Source of the DNA: Chitinophagaceae bacterium UBA2791
Lineage (GTDB): Bacteria > Bacteroidota > Bacteroidia > Chitinophagales > Chitinophagaceae
Assembly (NCBI GenBank): GCA_002352105.1
Contig: DEHV01000080.1
Coordinates: forward strand, 36,273-100,272
Reading direction: 5' to 3'
Length of the DNA: 64,000 nt
In this document: positions 43,194 through 49,712 of the stretch, one piece after another
Layout: each line of letters opens with the position of its first letter
How positions within the stretch are numbered: the stretch's first letter is position 1
Notes under the pieces: model-generated
What the model was told of the DNA's origin: nothing
The model's database searches: none
What the model saw: only the letters and a program-made list of their open reading frames with translations
Position numbers and translations under genes: made by a program

Positions 43194-43547
43194 ATGAACA
43201 ATTACGAATTGATGGTGATTTTTACCCCTGTGCTCTCTGATGACGACTATAAAGCCGCTCAGAAAAAATTCACCTCCCTGGTCGTTGAGGCGGGAGGGAA
43301 AGTTTTGCACGAGAAGCCATGGGGACTAAAAGCACTGGCGTATCCCATACACAAGAAGACCACCGGTCTGTATTGGGTATTGGAATATATTGCGCCATCC
43401 GACTTCAATGAGAAGCTGAAAATACAGCTTCTGCGCGACGACAATGTTATGCGTCAAATGATCACTGCGCTCGATAAATACGCCGTCGAGTACAATGAAA
43501 GAAAGAGAAGCGGCGTACAGGCAGGAACCGAAAAAACAGAAGCTTAA
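43194..43547 (+). CDS. rpsF: 30S ribosomal protein S6
   Basis: 117 residues. MNNYELMVIFTPVLSDDDYK is the standard N-terminus; KPWGLKALAYPIHKKTTGLY and ALDKYAVEYNERK complete the ferredoxin-like fold. S6 pairs with S18 on the 30S platform. First gene of rpsF-rpsR-rplI; no ssb gene lies between, which is usual for this phylum. The next gene starts two bases after the stop. Confidence 0.97.
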   Translation: MNNYELMVIFTPVLSDDDYKAAQKKFTSLVVEAGGKVLHEKPWGLKALAYPIHKKTTGLYWVLEYIAPSDFNEKLKIQLLRDDNVMRQMITALDKYAVEYNERKRSGVQAGTEKTEA

Positions 43548-43549
43548 TC

Positions 43550-43816
43550 ATGGCAAAAGCAAATGAGATAAAGTACCTGACGGCGATCAAAGCGGAAAAA
43601 CCTAAGAAGAAATATTGCCGCTTTAAGAAGATGGGCATTAAGTACATCGACTATAAAGACGCCGAGTTCCTCAAAAAATTCCTGAACGAACAGGGTAAAT
43701 TATTGCCTCGCCGCATTACGGGAAACTCCCTGAAGTTTCAGCGCAAGGTATCGCAGGCAATTAAAAAAGCCCGTCAAATGGCATTATTGCCTTACGTAAC
43801 TGATCTTTTAAAATAG
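43550..43816 (+). CDS. rpsR: 30S ribosomal protein S18
   Basis: 88 residues. KKKYCRFKKMGIKYIDYKDA, LLPRRITGNSLKFQRKVSQA and KKARQMALLPYV are diagnostic for S18. It has a short N-terminal extension. Binds next to S6. It sits two bases after rpsF and seven before rplI. Confidence 0.97.
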   Translation: MAKANEIKYLTAIKAEKPKKKYCRFKKMGIKYIDYKDAEFLKKFLNEQGKLLPRRITGNSLKFQRKVSQAIKKARQMALLPYVTDLLK

Positions 43817-43823
43817 AAGCCTC

Positions 43824-44270
43824 ATGGAAATTATATTAATACAAGATGTAGACAACCTGGGCGCTGCTAACGAATTGGTCAAAGTACGCAACGGGTATGC
43901 CCGGAATTTCTTGATCCCCAACAAATTAGCCAAGGAAGCCAGCCCTACTAACCGGAAGGCCCTGGAAGAAAAGCTAAAACAGGTTCGCAAGAAAGAAGAA
44001 AAAATGCTGGCCGATCTGAATGTAGTGATCGGAAAGCTGACCGACGGAGCGCTGACCATCGGGGCCAAGACCGGGACCAGCGGTAAGATCTTTGGCAGCG
44101 TTACGCCCTTACAGATCAGCCGCGCCATTCGCGAGCAAAAAGGCTACGAGATCGACCGGAAAAAGATCAATATTGCCGACGAAGTAAAAGAATTGGGAAC
44201 ATATAAGGCTACCATCGATTTCGGCAACGGCAAAAGCGTCGAAATCGACTTTGAAGTAGTGGGCGAATAG
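43824..44270 (+). CDS. rplI: 50S ribosomal protein L9
   Basis: 148 residues. The N-terminal globular domain is MEIILIQDVDNLGAANELVK with NGYARNFLIPNKLAKEA; the long connecting helix has LEEKLKQVRKKEEKMLADL; the C-terminal domain has LTIGAKTGTSGKIFGSVTPL and ATIDFGNGKSVEIDFEVVGE. Binds 23S rRNA near the L1 stalk. Last gene of the operon, followed by a strong terminator. Confidence 0.97.
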   Translation: MEIILIQDVDNLGAANELVKVRNGYARNFLIPNKLAKEASPTNRKALEEKLKQVRKKEEKMLADLNVVIGKLTDGALTIGAKTGTSGKIFGSVTPLQISRAIREQKGYEIDRKKINIADEVKELGTYKATIDFGNGKSVEIDFEVVGE

Positions 44271-44293
44271 TATGGTTTTCAACAATATATCAT

Positions 44294-44328
44294 AGGAATA
44301 ATTTTATTTTTCAAATAAAATTATTCCT
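44294..44328 (+). terminator. Terminator of the rpsF-rpsR-rplI operon
   Basis: AGGAATAATTTTATTT and AAATAAAATTATTCCT form a perfect 16-bp AT-rich stem with a 3-base loop, 23 bases after rplI. The following T content is low, but the perfect stem and position support termination or 3'-end protection. Confidence 0.7.
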
Positions 44329-44459
44329 TATCTTCATTGTTGATTACTGTAGTTAGTTCTCTTGTTCTGAAGCGTCTTACCTTCTTTCGGTTTCCTCAGT
44401 TCATTGTGATAACTACCGTTTAAAATCGGATTTCAGAACAACAAAAAATTTTAGTTACA

Positions 44460-44816
44460 ATGAACATTTATGTAGGTAACCTCTCCTGGCAAATGACCGA
44501 TGAGGATCTCAGAACCTTATTCGAGCAATACGGATCTGTTACATCAGCAAAGATCGTCAAAGACAAAGTAAGCGGCCGCAGCAAGGGTTTCGGTTTTGTA
44601 GAAATGCCTGAGGATACCGAAGCGCAGAATGCGTTAAGCAGTCTTTATGATTCGGAAGTGCTCGGACGTAAGATCATCGTCAATGAAGCGCAGCCCAAAC
44701 CTCAGAATGGCGGCGGATTCAAGAAAAGAAGCTTTGGCGGCGGAGGCGGCGGCGGTTACAAGAAAGGCGGCTTCAACAGGGGCGGCAACGACGGAGGCTA
44801 CAACAGAGACTATTAA
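44460..44816 (+). CDS. RRM-type RNA-binding protein with glycine-rich tail
   Basis: 118 residues. A single RRM fills residues 1-80: RNP2 MNIYVGNLSW and RNP1 KGFGFVEMP, with the usual aromatic residues. The tail is Gly-rich with Lys/Arg/Tyr (FGGGGGGGYKKGGFNRGG) and resembles cold-inducible RNA-binding proteins of cyanobacteria and Bacteroidota. Likely an RNA chaperone or regulator, possibly cold or stress induced. Its 130-base leader after the upstream terminator may carry regulatory structure that I cannot define. Confidence 0.93.
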   Translation: MNIYVGNLSWQMTDEDLRTLFEQYGSVTSAKIVKDKVSGRSKGFGFVEMPEDTEAQNALSSLYDSEVLGRKIIVNEAQPKPQNGGGFKKRSFGGGGGGGYKKGGFNRGGNDGGYNRDY

Positions 44817-44847
44817 TCAGACGGCAATATCTCTTTATCTTCCAGGA

Positions 44848-44872
44848 GGCTGTATCAAAGACCGATACAGCC
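44848..44872 (+). terminator. Terminator of the RRM gene
   Basis: GGCTGTATC / GATACAGCC forms a perfect 9-bp stem with a 7-base loop followed by TTTTACTTTT, 31 bases after the stop codon. Confidence 0.85.
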
Positions 44873-45139
44873 TTTTACTTTTGGGCTACCGCGGACCAGA
44901 TGCTTTCGTTTATGCAGTTTTCCCACTCCTTCAGGATCTTTTTATATTTCCTCTTTTTTATTGTCCGCCCGGAGCGGCGGCGCAGGGCGGGTTTCAGCGA
45001 CAACCTTTCTGCATTGGCGTACTGCCCGGCTTAGCATAATAAAAAATGACCGTAAATAAAATTAACAGCGGCCGCTCCTACCCTGGTAACAAGCGAAGAA
45101 AATGAAATAAAGCGGACGACATGAAATTTTAACAGGCGC

Positions 45140-45173
45140 AGCCGTCATTTTTTTGGATTTGACGGCTTTTTTT
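45140..45173 (+). terminator. Orphan terminator-like hairpin
   Basis: AGCCGTCA / TGACGGCT forms an 8-bp stem with a 12-base loop and is followed by seven T. No gene ends near it; the previous gene already has its own terminator 270 bases earlier. It could be the 3' end of an unrecognised small RNA between about 44.9 and 45.17 kb. Confidence 0.5.
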
Positions 45174-45298
45174 CGTATTTTCTGCCTTACCGGATAGTCT
45201 GTTTTTTAATGGTAAATTAATGATTTGATCATGCCCGTATTCGGTGGAATACGTTACCTTTTCCGCTTGCCGGGCAGGCCTGGCGTGGAAAAAAATAT

Positions 45299-45314
45299 CT
45301 TTCAAATTTGAAAG
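45299..45314. promoter_or_regulatory. Perfect 16-bp palindrome upstream of the GT2-HAD gene
   Basis: CTTTCAAATTTGAAAG is a perfect palindrome, 141 bases before the start codon at 45455. Its form suits a dimeric regulator. No copy was noticed elsewhere in the window. Confidence 0.4.
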
Positions 45315-45454
45315 GAATTAGAGAAATCCGGGATGTAAGGCATGGCTTTTGCCCGCTACCGGCGGGTGTTTGATCTGACTGATCATCTAAGCGGGGCCAA
45401 TTGCAGGCATATCGTATTTTTCAATTCCTGTCAGTTAAAAACCTATTGCAATAT

Positions 45455-46831
45455 ATGGTAACAGTGATCATTCCCGTGTTAAACGAAGCTGAGACAATCG
45501 CTAATGTAGTCCGATTTTGCCTTAAAGCGCCATTGGTCAGCGAAGTGATCGTAGTGGATGATCAATCGGAAGATGATACTGTCGCCCTTGCAGAAGCCGC
45601 CGGGGCCATTGTAATTAGCAGTAACGTCAGGGGAAAGGGGATATCTATGAAGGATGGCATCAGGCATGCCAGCAATGAATGGCTGGTATTTTTAGACGGC
45701 GATATAGACCCATATCCCGAAAATACCATTACGGACCTGGCTTTGCCCCTGGTAAAGGATGAGGCGGATTTTGTCAAGGGCTCCTTCGCGCGCAATGCAG
45801 GACGCGTGACCGAGCTGGTGGCCAAACCCCTGCTCACCATTCTCTATCCCGGCCTGGCCAAATTCAGCCAACCCTTAAGCGGAATGATCGCTGGCAAAAA
45901 AGGCCTGCTTTCCAAGATCGAATTTTTCAACGACTATGGAGTGGATATCGGCATCCTCATAGACATGTACCTGATGAAAGCGCGCATCGCGGAAGTAAAC
46001 ATCGGTTACATAGAAAATAAAAGCAAGCCCTGGGAATCCCTCGGCAAAATGAGCAAGGAAGTGTCCAGCGCCATCCTTTCCAAGGCGCAGAACCTGTACC
46101 CTGAAACCGTCAATGAAGAGCAGTTTAATTCCCTGGAAACGATCAACAGGGAAATGAATAAGGTGTTGCGCGAAAACCTTTCCATGTTCCATAAGCTCCT
46201 TATCCTGGATATGGACGATACGATATTGAAAGGCAGGTTTATCGATGAATGCGCCAAGACCTTCGGATTTTATGCCAAGCTGGAAGATCTCCGCGCGGCA
46301 GAAAAAGATCCGATCATTCTTACCAAACGGATCGGCCTGCTGCTGAAGGGCCGGACCATTGACGAACTGCTGCATGTGGTCAGCGAAATGACCATTATCA
46401 GCGATGTAAAGGAAGTGATCCAGGCCTTCAAGGAAAAAGGATACCGGATCGGCATCATCAGCAATAGTTATACCCTGATTACCAATTACATAAAACAACA
46501 GATCGGCGCCGATTTTTCCTTGGCCAATCAACTGGAATTTTTTAACGGAAAAGCCACAGGTGAAGTAAATTTGCCTTATTATTTTTTCGGTTCGCCGGAA
46601 AGCATCTGCGGCCATTCGTACTGCAAAACAAACGCGCTTCAGTATGCCTGCGAGCTATACAGCGTGAAACTGAAAAACTGCATTGCGATGGGAGACAGCC
46701 GGGACGACCGATGTATGGTAGGCCATGCAGGAAAGGGAGTATCCTTCCGCACCCAGGACGAGATCCTGGAAACTGTCGCCTCCAAAAACATAACGGAAGA
46801 AAGTTTTCAACCTTTGCTAAGCCTCGCTTAG
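45455..46831 (+). CDS. Fusion of GT2 glycosyltransferase and HAD-IB phosphatase
   Basis: 458 residues. Residues 1-230 are a GT-A glycosyltransferase: MVTVIIPVLNEAETIANVVR, nucleotide-site Asp in VIVVDDQSEDDT and the metal-binding motif in EWLVFLDGDIDPYPENTI. This part resembles glucosyl-3-phosphoglycerate or mannosyl-3-phosphoglycerate synthases. Residues 245-458 are a SerB-like HAD phosphatase: nucleophile Asp in LLILDMDDTILKG near 252, GIISNSYTLITNYIKQ, and motif IV in AMGDSRDDRCMVGHAG near 412. A synthase and its matching phosphatase in one chain would make a glycosylglycerate compatible solute in two steps. The product is inferred. I start at 45455 since GT2 proteins begin right at VTVIIPVLNE. 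Confidence 0.85.
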   Translation: MVTVIIPVLNEAETIANVVRFCLKAPLVSEVIVVDDQSEDDTVALAEAAGAIVISSNVRGKGISMKDGIRHASNEWLVFLDGDIDPYPENTITDLALPLVKDEADFVKGSFARNAGRVTELVAKPLLTILYPGLAKFSQPLSGMIAGKKGLLSKIEFFNDYGVDIGILIDMYLMKARIAEVNIGYIENKSKPWESLGKMSKEVSSAILSKAQNLYPETVNEEQFNSLETINREMNKVLRENLSMFHKLLILDMDDTILKGRFIDECAKTFGFYAKLEDLRAAEKDPIILTKRIGLLLKGRTIDELLHVVSEMTIISDVKEVIQAFKEKGYRIGIISNSYTLITNYIKQQIGADFSLANQLEFFNGKATGEVNLPYYFFGSPESICGHSYCKTNALQYACELYSVKLKNCIAMGDSRDDRCMVGHAGKGVSFRTQDEILETVASKNITEESFQPLLSLA

Positions 46832-46858
46832 TTTTTGTAAACTCAAAAACAAAACATT

Positions 46859-47716
46859 ATGCCTGAAATATTTTACAATATCATGGTTCCTGTCGACTTC
46901 ACCGCAAGAACCAAATGGGCGGTAGCCAAGGCAATTGAACTGGCCAATAACCTGCACTGCAACATCCATCTTGTGCATGTTGTATCCAAGCAACTGCTGC
47001 CCTTTGTACCCTTCGACGCCAGCCATGCGCTGGCTTATGACATTACCGCCGACCTGGGGAATGCGCGGTATAAGCTGGAACAGCTGCGTGATGACTACCG
47101 GGCTCACCTATGCGAAGGAAGCAATCTGGAGATCAGCCTGTTGCACGGCAACAAAAGCGCCGAGCTAACGCGATACATCAAACAATTTCGCATAGACCTT
47201 GTCGTTATCGGGCTGCCGAGATTCAACCTTATTCACCGGGTGGTTTCCGCATTCTCCCTGACCTCTCTGGGTAAAAAGGCAAATGTTCCTACGCTCGCCG
47301 TGCGTTCTTCCGGGCTTGTCAGCCATTTTAAAAAGATCGTGCTTCCTATTCACAACAATATTCCTGTTCAAAGGATCAGGCTGGCCACTATGCTGGCGCG
47401 TTCCTTCAGATCAACGGTCTACCTGGTATCCCTGCGAAAAGATGCATCCAAGGGCGATAACCTCATCCAGAAAGCCCTGGAAGTGCTGCAGAGCATATCC
47501 ACGATTCCCGCGCAATGCTTTTTGCTTGAAGGGAAAAACCTTGCTAAAAGCACCCTGGAATTCTCTAAAAAGATCAATGCCGACCTGATCATGGCCAATC
47601 AACTGAAAGAGTTCAATATGCCCGGATCATGGAACAGGCTTACCAAAAAGATACTTTCCTACGGATCCAATATTCCGGTGATCACGGTAGACAAATCCGA
47701 GGCCATTTCCATATAA
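46859..47716 (+). CDS. Universal stress protein with tandem Usp domains
   Basis: 285 residues. Domain 1 (about 1-145) begins YNIMVPVDFTARTKWAVAKA and includes NIHLVHVVSKQ and IDLVVIGLPR. Domain 2 (about 150-285) begins FKKIVLPIHNNIPVQRIRLA and ends DLIMANQLKEFNMPGSW with IPVITVDKS. The classic G-2x-G-9x-G ATP loop is not clear, so it is probably the non-ATP-binding type. It starts 27 bases after the GT2-HAD fusion on the same strand; if co-transcribed, this fits a stress role for that enzyme. Confidence 0.88.
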   Translation: MPEIFYNIMVPVDFTARTKWAVAKAIELANNLHCNIHLVHVVSKQLLPFVPFDASHALAYDITADLGNARYKLEQLRDDYRAHLCEGSNLEISLLHGNKSAELTRYIKQFRIDLVVIGLPRFNLIHRVVSAFSLTSLGKKANVPTLAVRSSGLVSHFKKIVLPIHNNIPVQRIRLATMLARSFRSTVYLVSLRKDASKGDNLIQKALEVLQSISTIPAQCFLLEGKNLAKSTLEFSKKINADLIMANQLKEFNMPGSWNRLTKKILSYGSNIPVITVDKSEAISI

Positions 47717-47864
47717 CCAACTGATACTTAAAGCGCCTGAAATAAATTATCCACCTCGCACACAAAAATTGAATATTCTGCGTTTCTATTAGGTATATCC
47801 GGCGCCTAAAAAAAATAACGCTCCCGGAATCCACAGACCATCTGAAAACTAAAATCTAATATCC

Positions 47865-48821
47865 ATGAAACAGGATTTACACCCTTCTGTGTGGAGGCGT
47901 TGTGGGCTTATTGTGCTAAGCTTCGCCTTTTCCCTTTCATCTATAGGCCAAATGACGGAAAAAGCTTCCTATATGGAAGCCGGGATCACCATAGGCCCGT
48001 CGAACTTCCTTGGCGACCTGGGCGGAAACATGGGTAAGGGAACGCCTTTCCTGAAAGATAATAATTTTCAAATGACGAAACTTAGTTTCGGAGGGTTCCT
48101 CAGCTATCATCCCAATGAGTGGTTGGGCGTGCGTTTAGGCCTGAATATCGGAACGCTTGAAGGCGACGATGCCATCATCAAAGGAAAAGGCGGTTATGAA
48201 GAAGCCAGAAAGATCCGTAATTCCAACTTCAAATCGAAATTAGCAGAGGTCCTGTTGATGGCAGAGATCTATCCCACCGTATTCTTCGAATATGATCCTT
48301 CTGATATATTCATGAAATTCAGGCCCTATGGCGTGATTGGCGTAGGAGGATTCCACTTTAACCCCAAGGGAACAGATCCCCTGACCGGGCAATGGGTAGA
48401 CCTTAAGCCGTTGCGCACAGAAGGACAGGGATTTCCGGAATATCCCGACAGAAAAGAATATAGCCTTACGCAGGTAAATATTCCTATGGGCGTGGGCTTG
48501 AAATATTTTTTATCGGAGAACGTAAACATTTCGTTTGAGATCGTCCACCGCAAAACATTTACCGACTATATCGACGACGTGAGCACAAACTATATCGACC
48601 CGGCGTTGTTTTCGACCCATATGTCCAGCCAGCAGGCAGCCCTTGCCGCGCGGATGGCCAATAAAACAGGAACGCCTACTTCAAGGGTCTTTAACGCCGG
48701 CGATAAAAGGGGAAACCCCAATTATAACGACTCTTACTATACTGCCGGTTTCAAACTGGGATTCCGTTTGAACAGCGGTAATAATTACAGAAATTCTACC
48801 AGTTGCCCGATCCGGTTCTAA
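47865..48821 (+). CDS. Outer-membrane beta-barrel protein, DUF6089-like
   Basis: 318 residues with a signal peptide (CGLIVLSFAFSLSSIGQ). The mature chain begins with the Bacteroidota motif EAGITIGPSNFLGDLGGNMG and continues with alternating strands (LSFGGFLSYHPNEWLGVRLG, FRPYGVIGVGGFHFNPKG, INIPMGVGLKYF-like sequence, NVNISFEIVHRKTFTDYIDD). The pattern is that of small outer-membrane barrels now called DUF6089. It has no defined function. The C-terminus, RNSTSCPIRF, ends in Phe as expected for a BAM substrate. Confidence 0.82.
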   Translation: MKQDLHPSVWRRCGLIVLSFAFSLSSIGQMTEKASYMEAGITIGPSNFLGDLGGNMGKGTPFLKDNNFQMTKLSFGGFLSYHPNEWLGVRLGLNIGTLEGDDAIIKGKGGYEEARKIRNSNFKSKLAEVLLMAEIYPTVFFEYDPSDIFMKFRPYGVIGVGGFHFNPKGTDPLTGQWVDLKPLRTEGQGFPEYPDRKEYSLTQVNIPMGVGLKYFLSENVNISFEIVHRKTFTDYIDDVSTNYIDPALFSTHMSSQQAALAARMANKTGTPTSRVFNAGDKRGNPNYNDSYYTAGFKLGFRLNSGNNYRNSTSCPIRF

Positions 48822-48860
48822 GGCCTGGCTGGCAACAAACTTTTTTGAAATCCGTACCCT

Positions 48861-49280
48861 TTGAAAACCGCTTCTTCTTACTATGCTAAACTTACCTATA
48901 ATGCCCTCCGCATTTTAGGCATGCTGGTCATACTGACGGGAACCCTTCGTTCTTCTGCAAGGGATACGGATCTTATACGACAAGCGCATACGCATATGCC
49001 CGGCGACTCTATTCTTATTCAGAAGCAGATCGCCAGCAAAAAACACAAAATTGAACTGTATACTAACGCCGACTGCGAGGCGCTGTTTTTCGGCGCGCAG
49101 GGATCGGGAGATAAGGTCTACCAGCTATACCTGTTCGACATGGAAGGCCGGCTGGTGAAGCAATCGGAGATAAGAAATAAACAAACCGCGCTGATCAAAA
49201 ACATCGAAAAAGGGAATTATTTTTTCGACGTATTCAGCGATGATGAAAGAATTGAAAACGGGCAGATCATCGTAAGATAG
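48861..49280 (+). CDS. Small exported protein with T9SS-like C-terminal sorting domain
   Basis: 139 residues. A hydrophobic N-terminal segment (LRILGMLVILTGTLRSSA) looks like a signal peptide. The last ~80 residues (KIELYTNADCEALFFGAQGS, YQLYLFDMEGRLVKQSEIRN, GNYFFDVFSDDERIENGQII, VR end) follow the Por secretion C-terminal domain layout, normally fused to large cargo. Little else is present, so it is either a stand-alone domain or the remnant of a bigger cargo. The start is TTG at 48861; no ATG fits upstream of the signal peptide. The previous gene ends 39 bases before. Confidence 0.6.
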   Translation: MKTASSYYAKLTYNALRILGMLVILTGTLRSSARDTDLIRQAHTHMPGDSILIQKQIASKKHKIELYTNADCEALFFGAQGSGDKVYQLYLFDMEGRLVKQSEIRNKQTALIKNIEKGNYFFDVFSDDERIENGQIIVR

Positions 49281-49712
49281 ATGCCGCATATCATAGAAGC
49301 TCTTTTATTCATGTTAAGCATTTACGGTTAAAAATAAAAAAGCGAAGGAAAGATAAGAATGCTCTTTTATTATATTCACCCGGTAAGCGGCAGGGAAATT
49401 TTTAAAATCTGATATCCGGTTAAAATAAAACCTGATCCGTTCCCTATATTATCTTAAGGTACCCTGATAACCTACGATTTTCTTAATCACTTCCTGCGCT
49501 TGCTTACCGGAGCTTACTGCAAACTTTCTGGTTTCATCCAGTATCCTCAGTGGCAGGCGATGAACAATTGCCTGCCATTGTTTTTTCAGCCAAGCCGGCA
49601 AAACCGGCGCGGCATGACCGGCTGCGGCAGAGGGATCGACGGCGTTTGTTCCCAACGTTTAGCTTTGAAGAGATGATGCAGGTCAGCCCGCAACAAAATC
49701 CGGTCAGCCCCG
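49281..49712. other. 432-bp stretch without a supported gene
   Basis: It lies between two convergent genes. A 68-codon open frame on the minus strand (49449-49655) has weak protein-like character and no recognisable family, so it is not called. No repeat, RNA gene or clear terminator was seen. Confidence 0.5.

Larger units (their letters stand above)
44873..45454. other. Gene-free stretch with orphan terminator and palindrome
   Basis: No convincing coding sequence is seen. It contains a GC-rich patch near 44.98 kb, a terminator-like hairpin at 45140-45167 and a perfect 16-bp palindrome at 45299-45314. These are listed separately. The first gene after it starts at 45455. Confidence 0.5.

Noticed and set aside
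49449..49655. 68-codon minus-strand ORF ending GKQAQEVIKKIVGYQGTLR
   Set aside because: Its C-terminal half has some protein-like character but the N-terminal half is low complexity and I recognise no family. Left uncalled.
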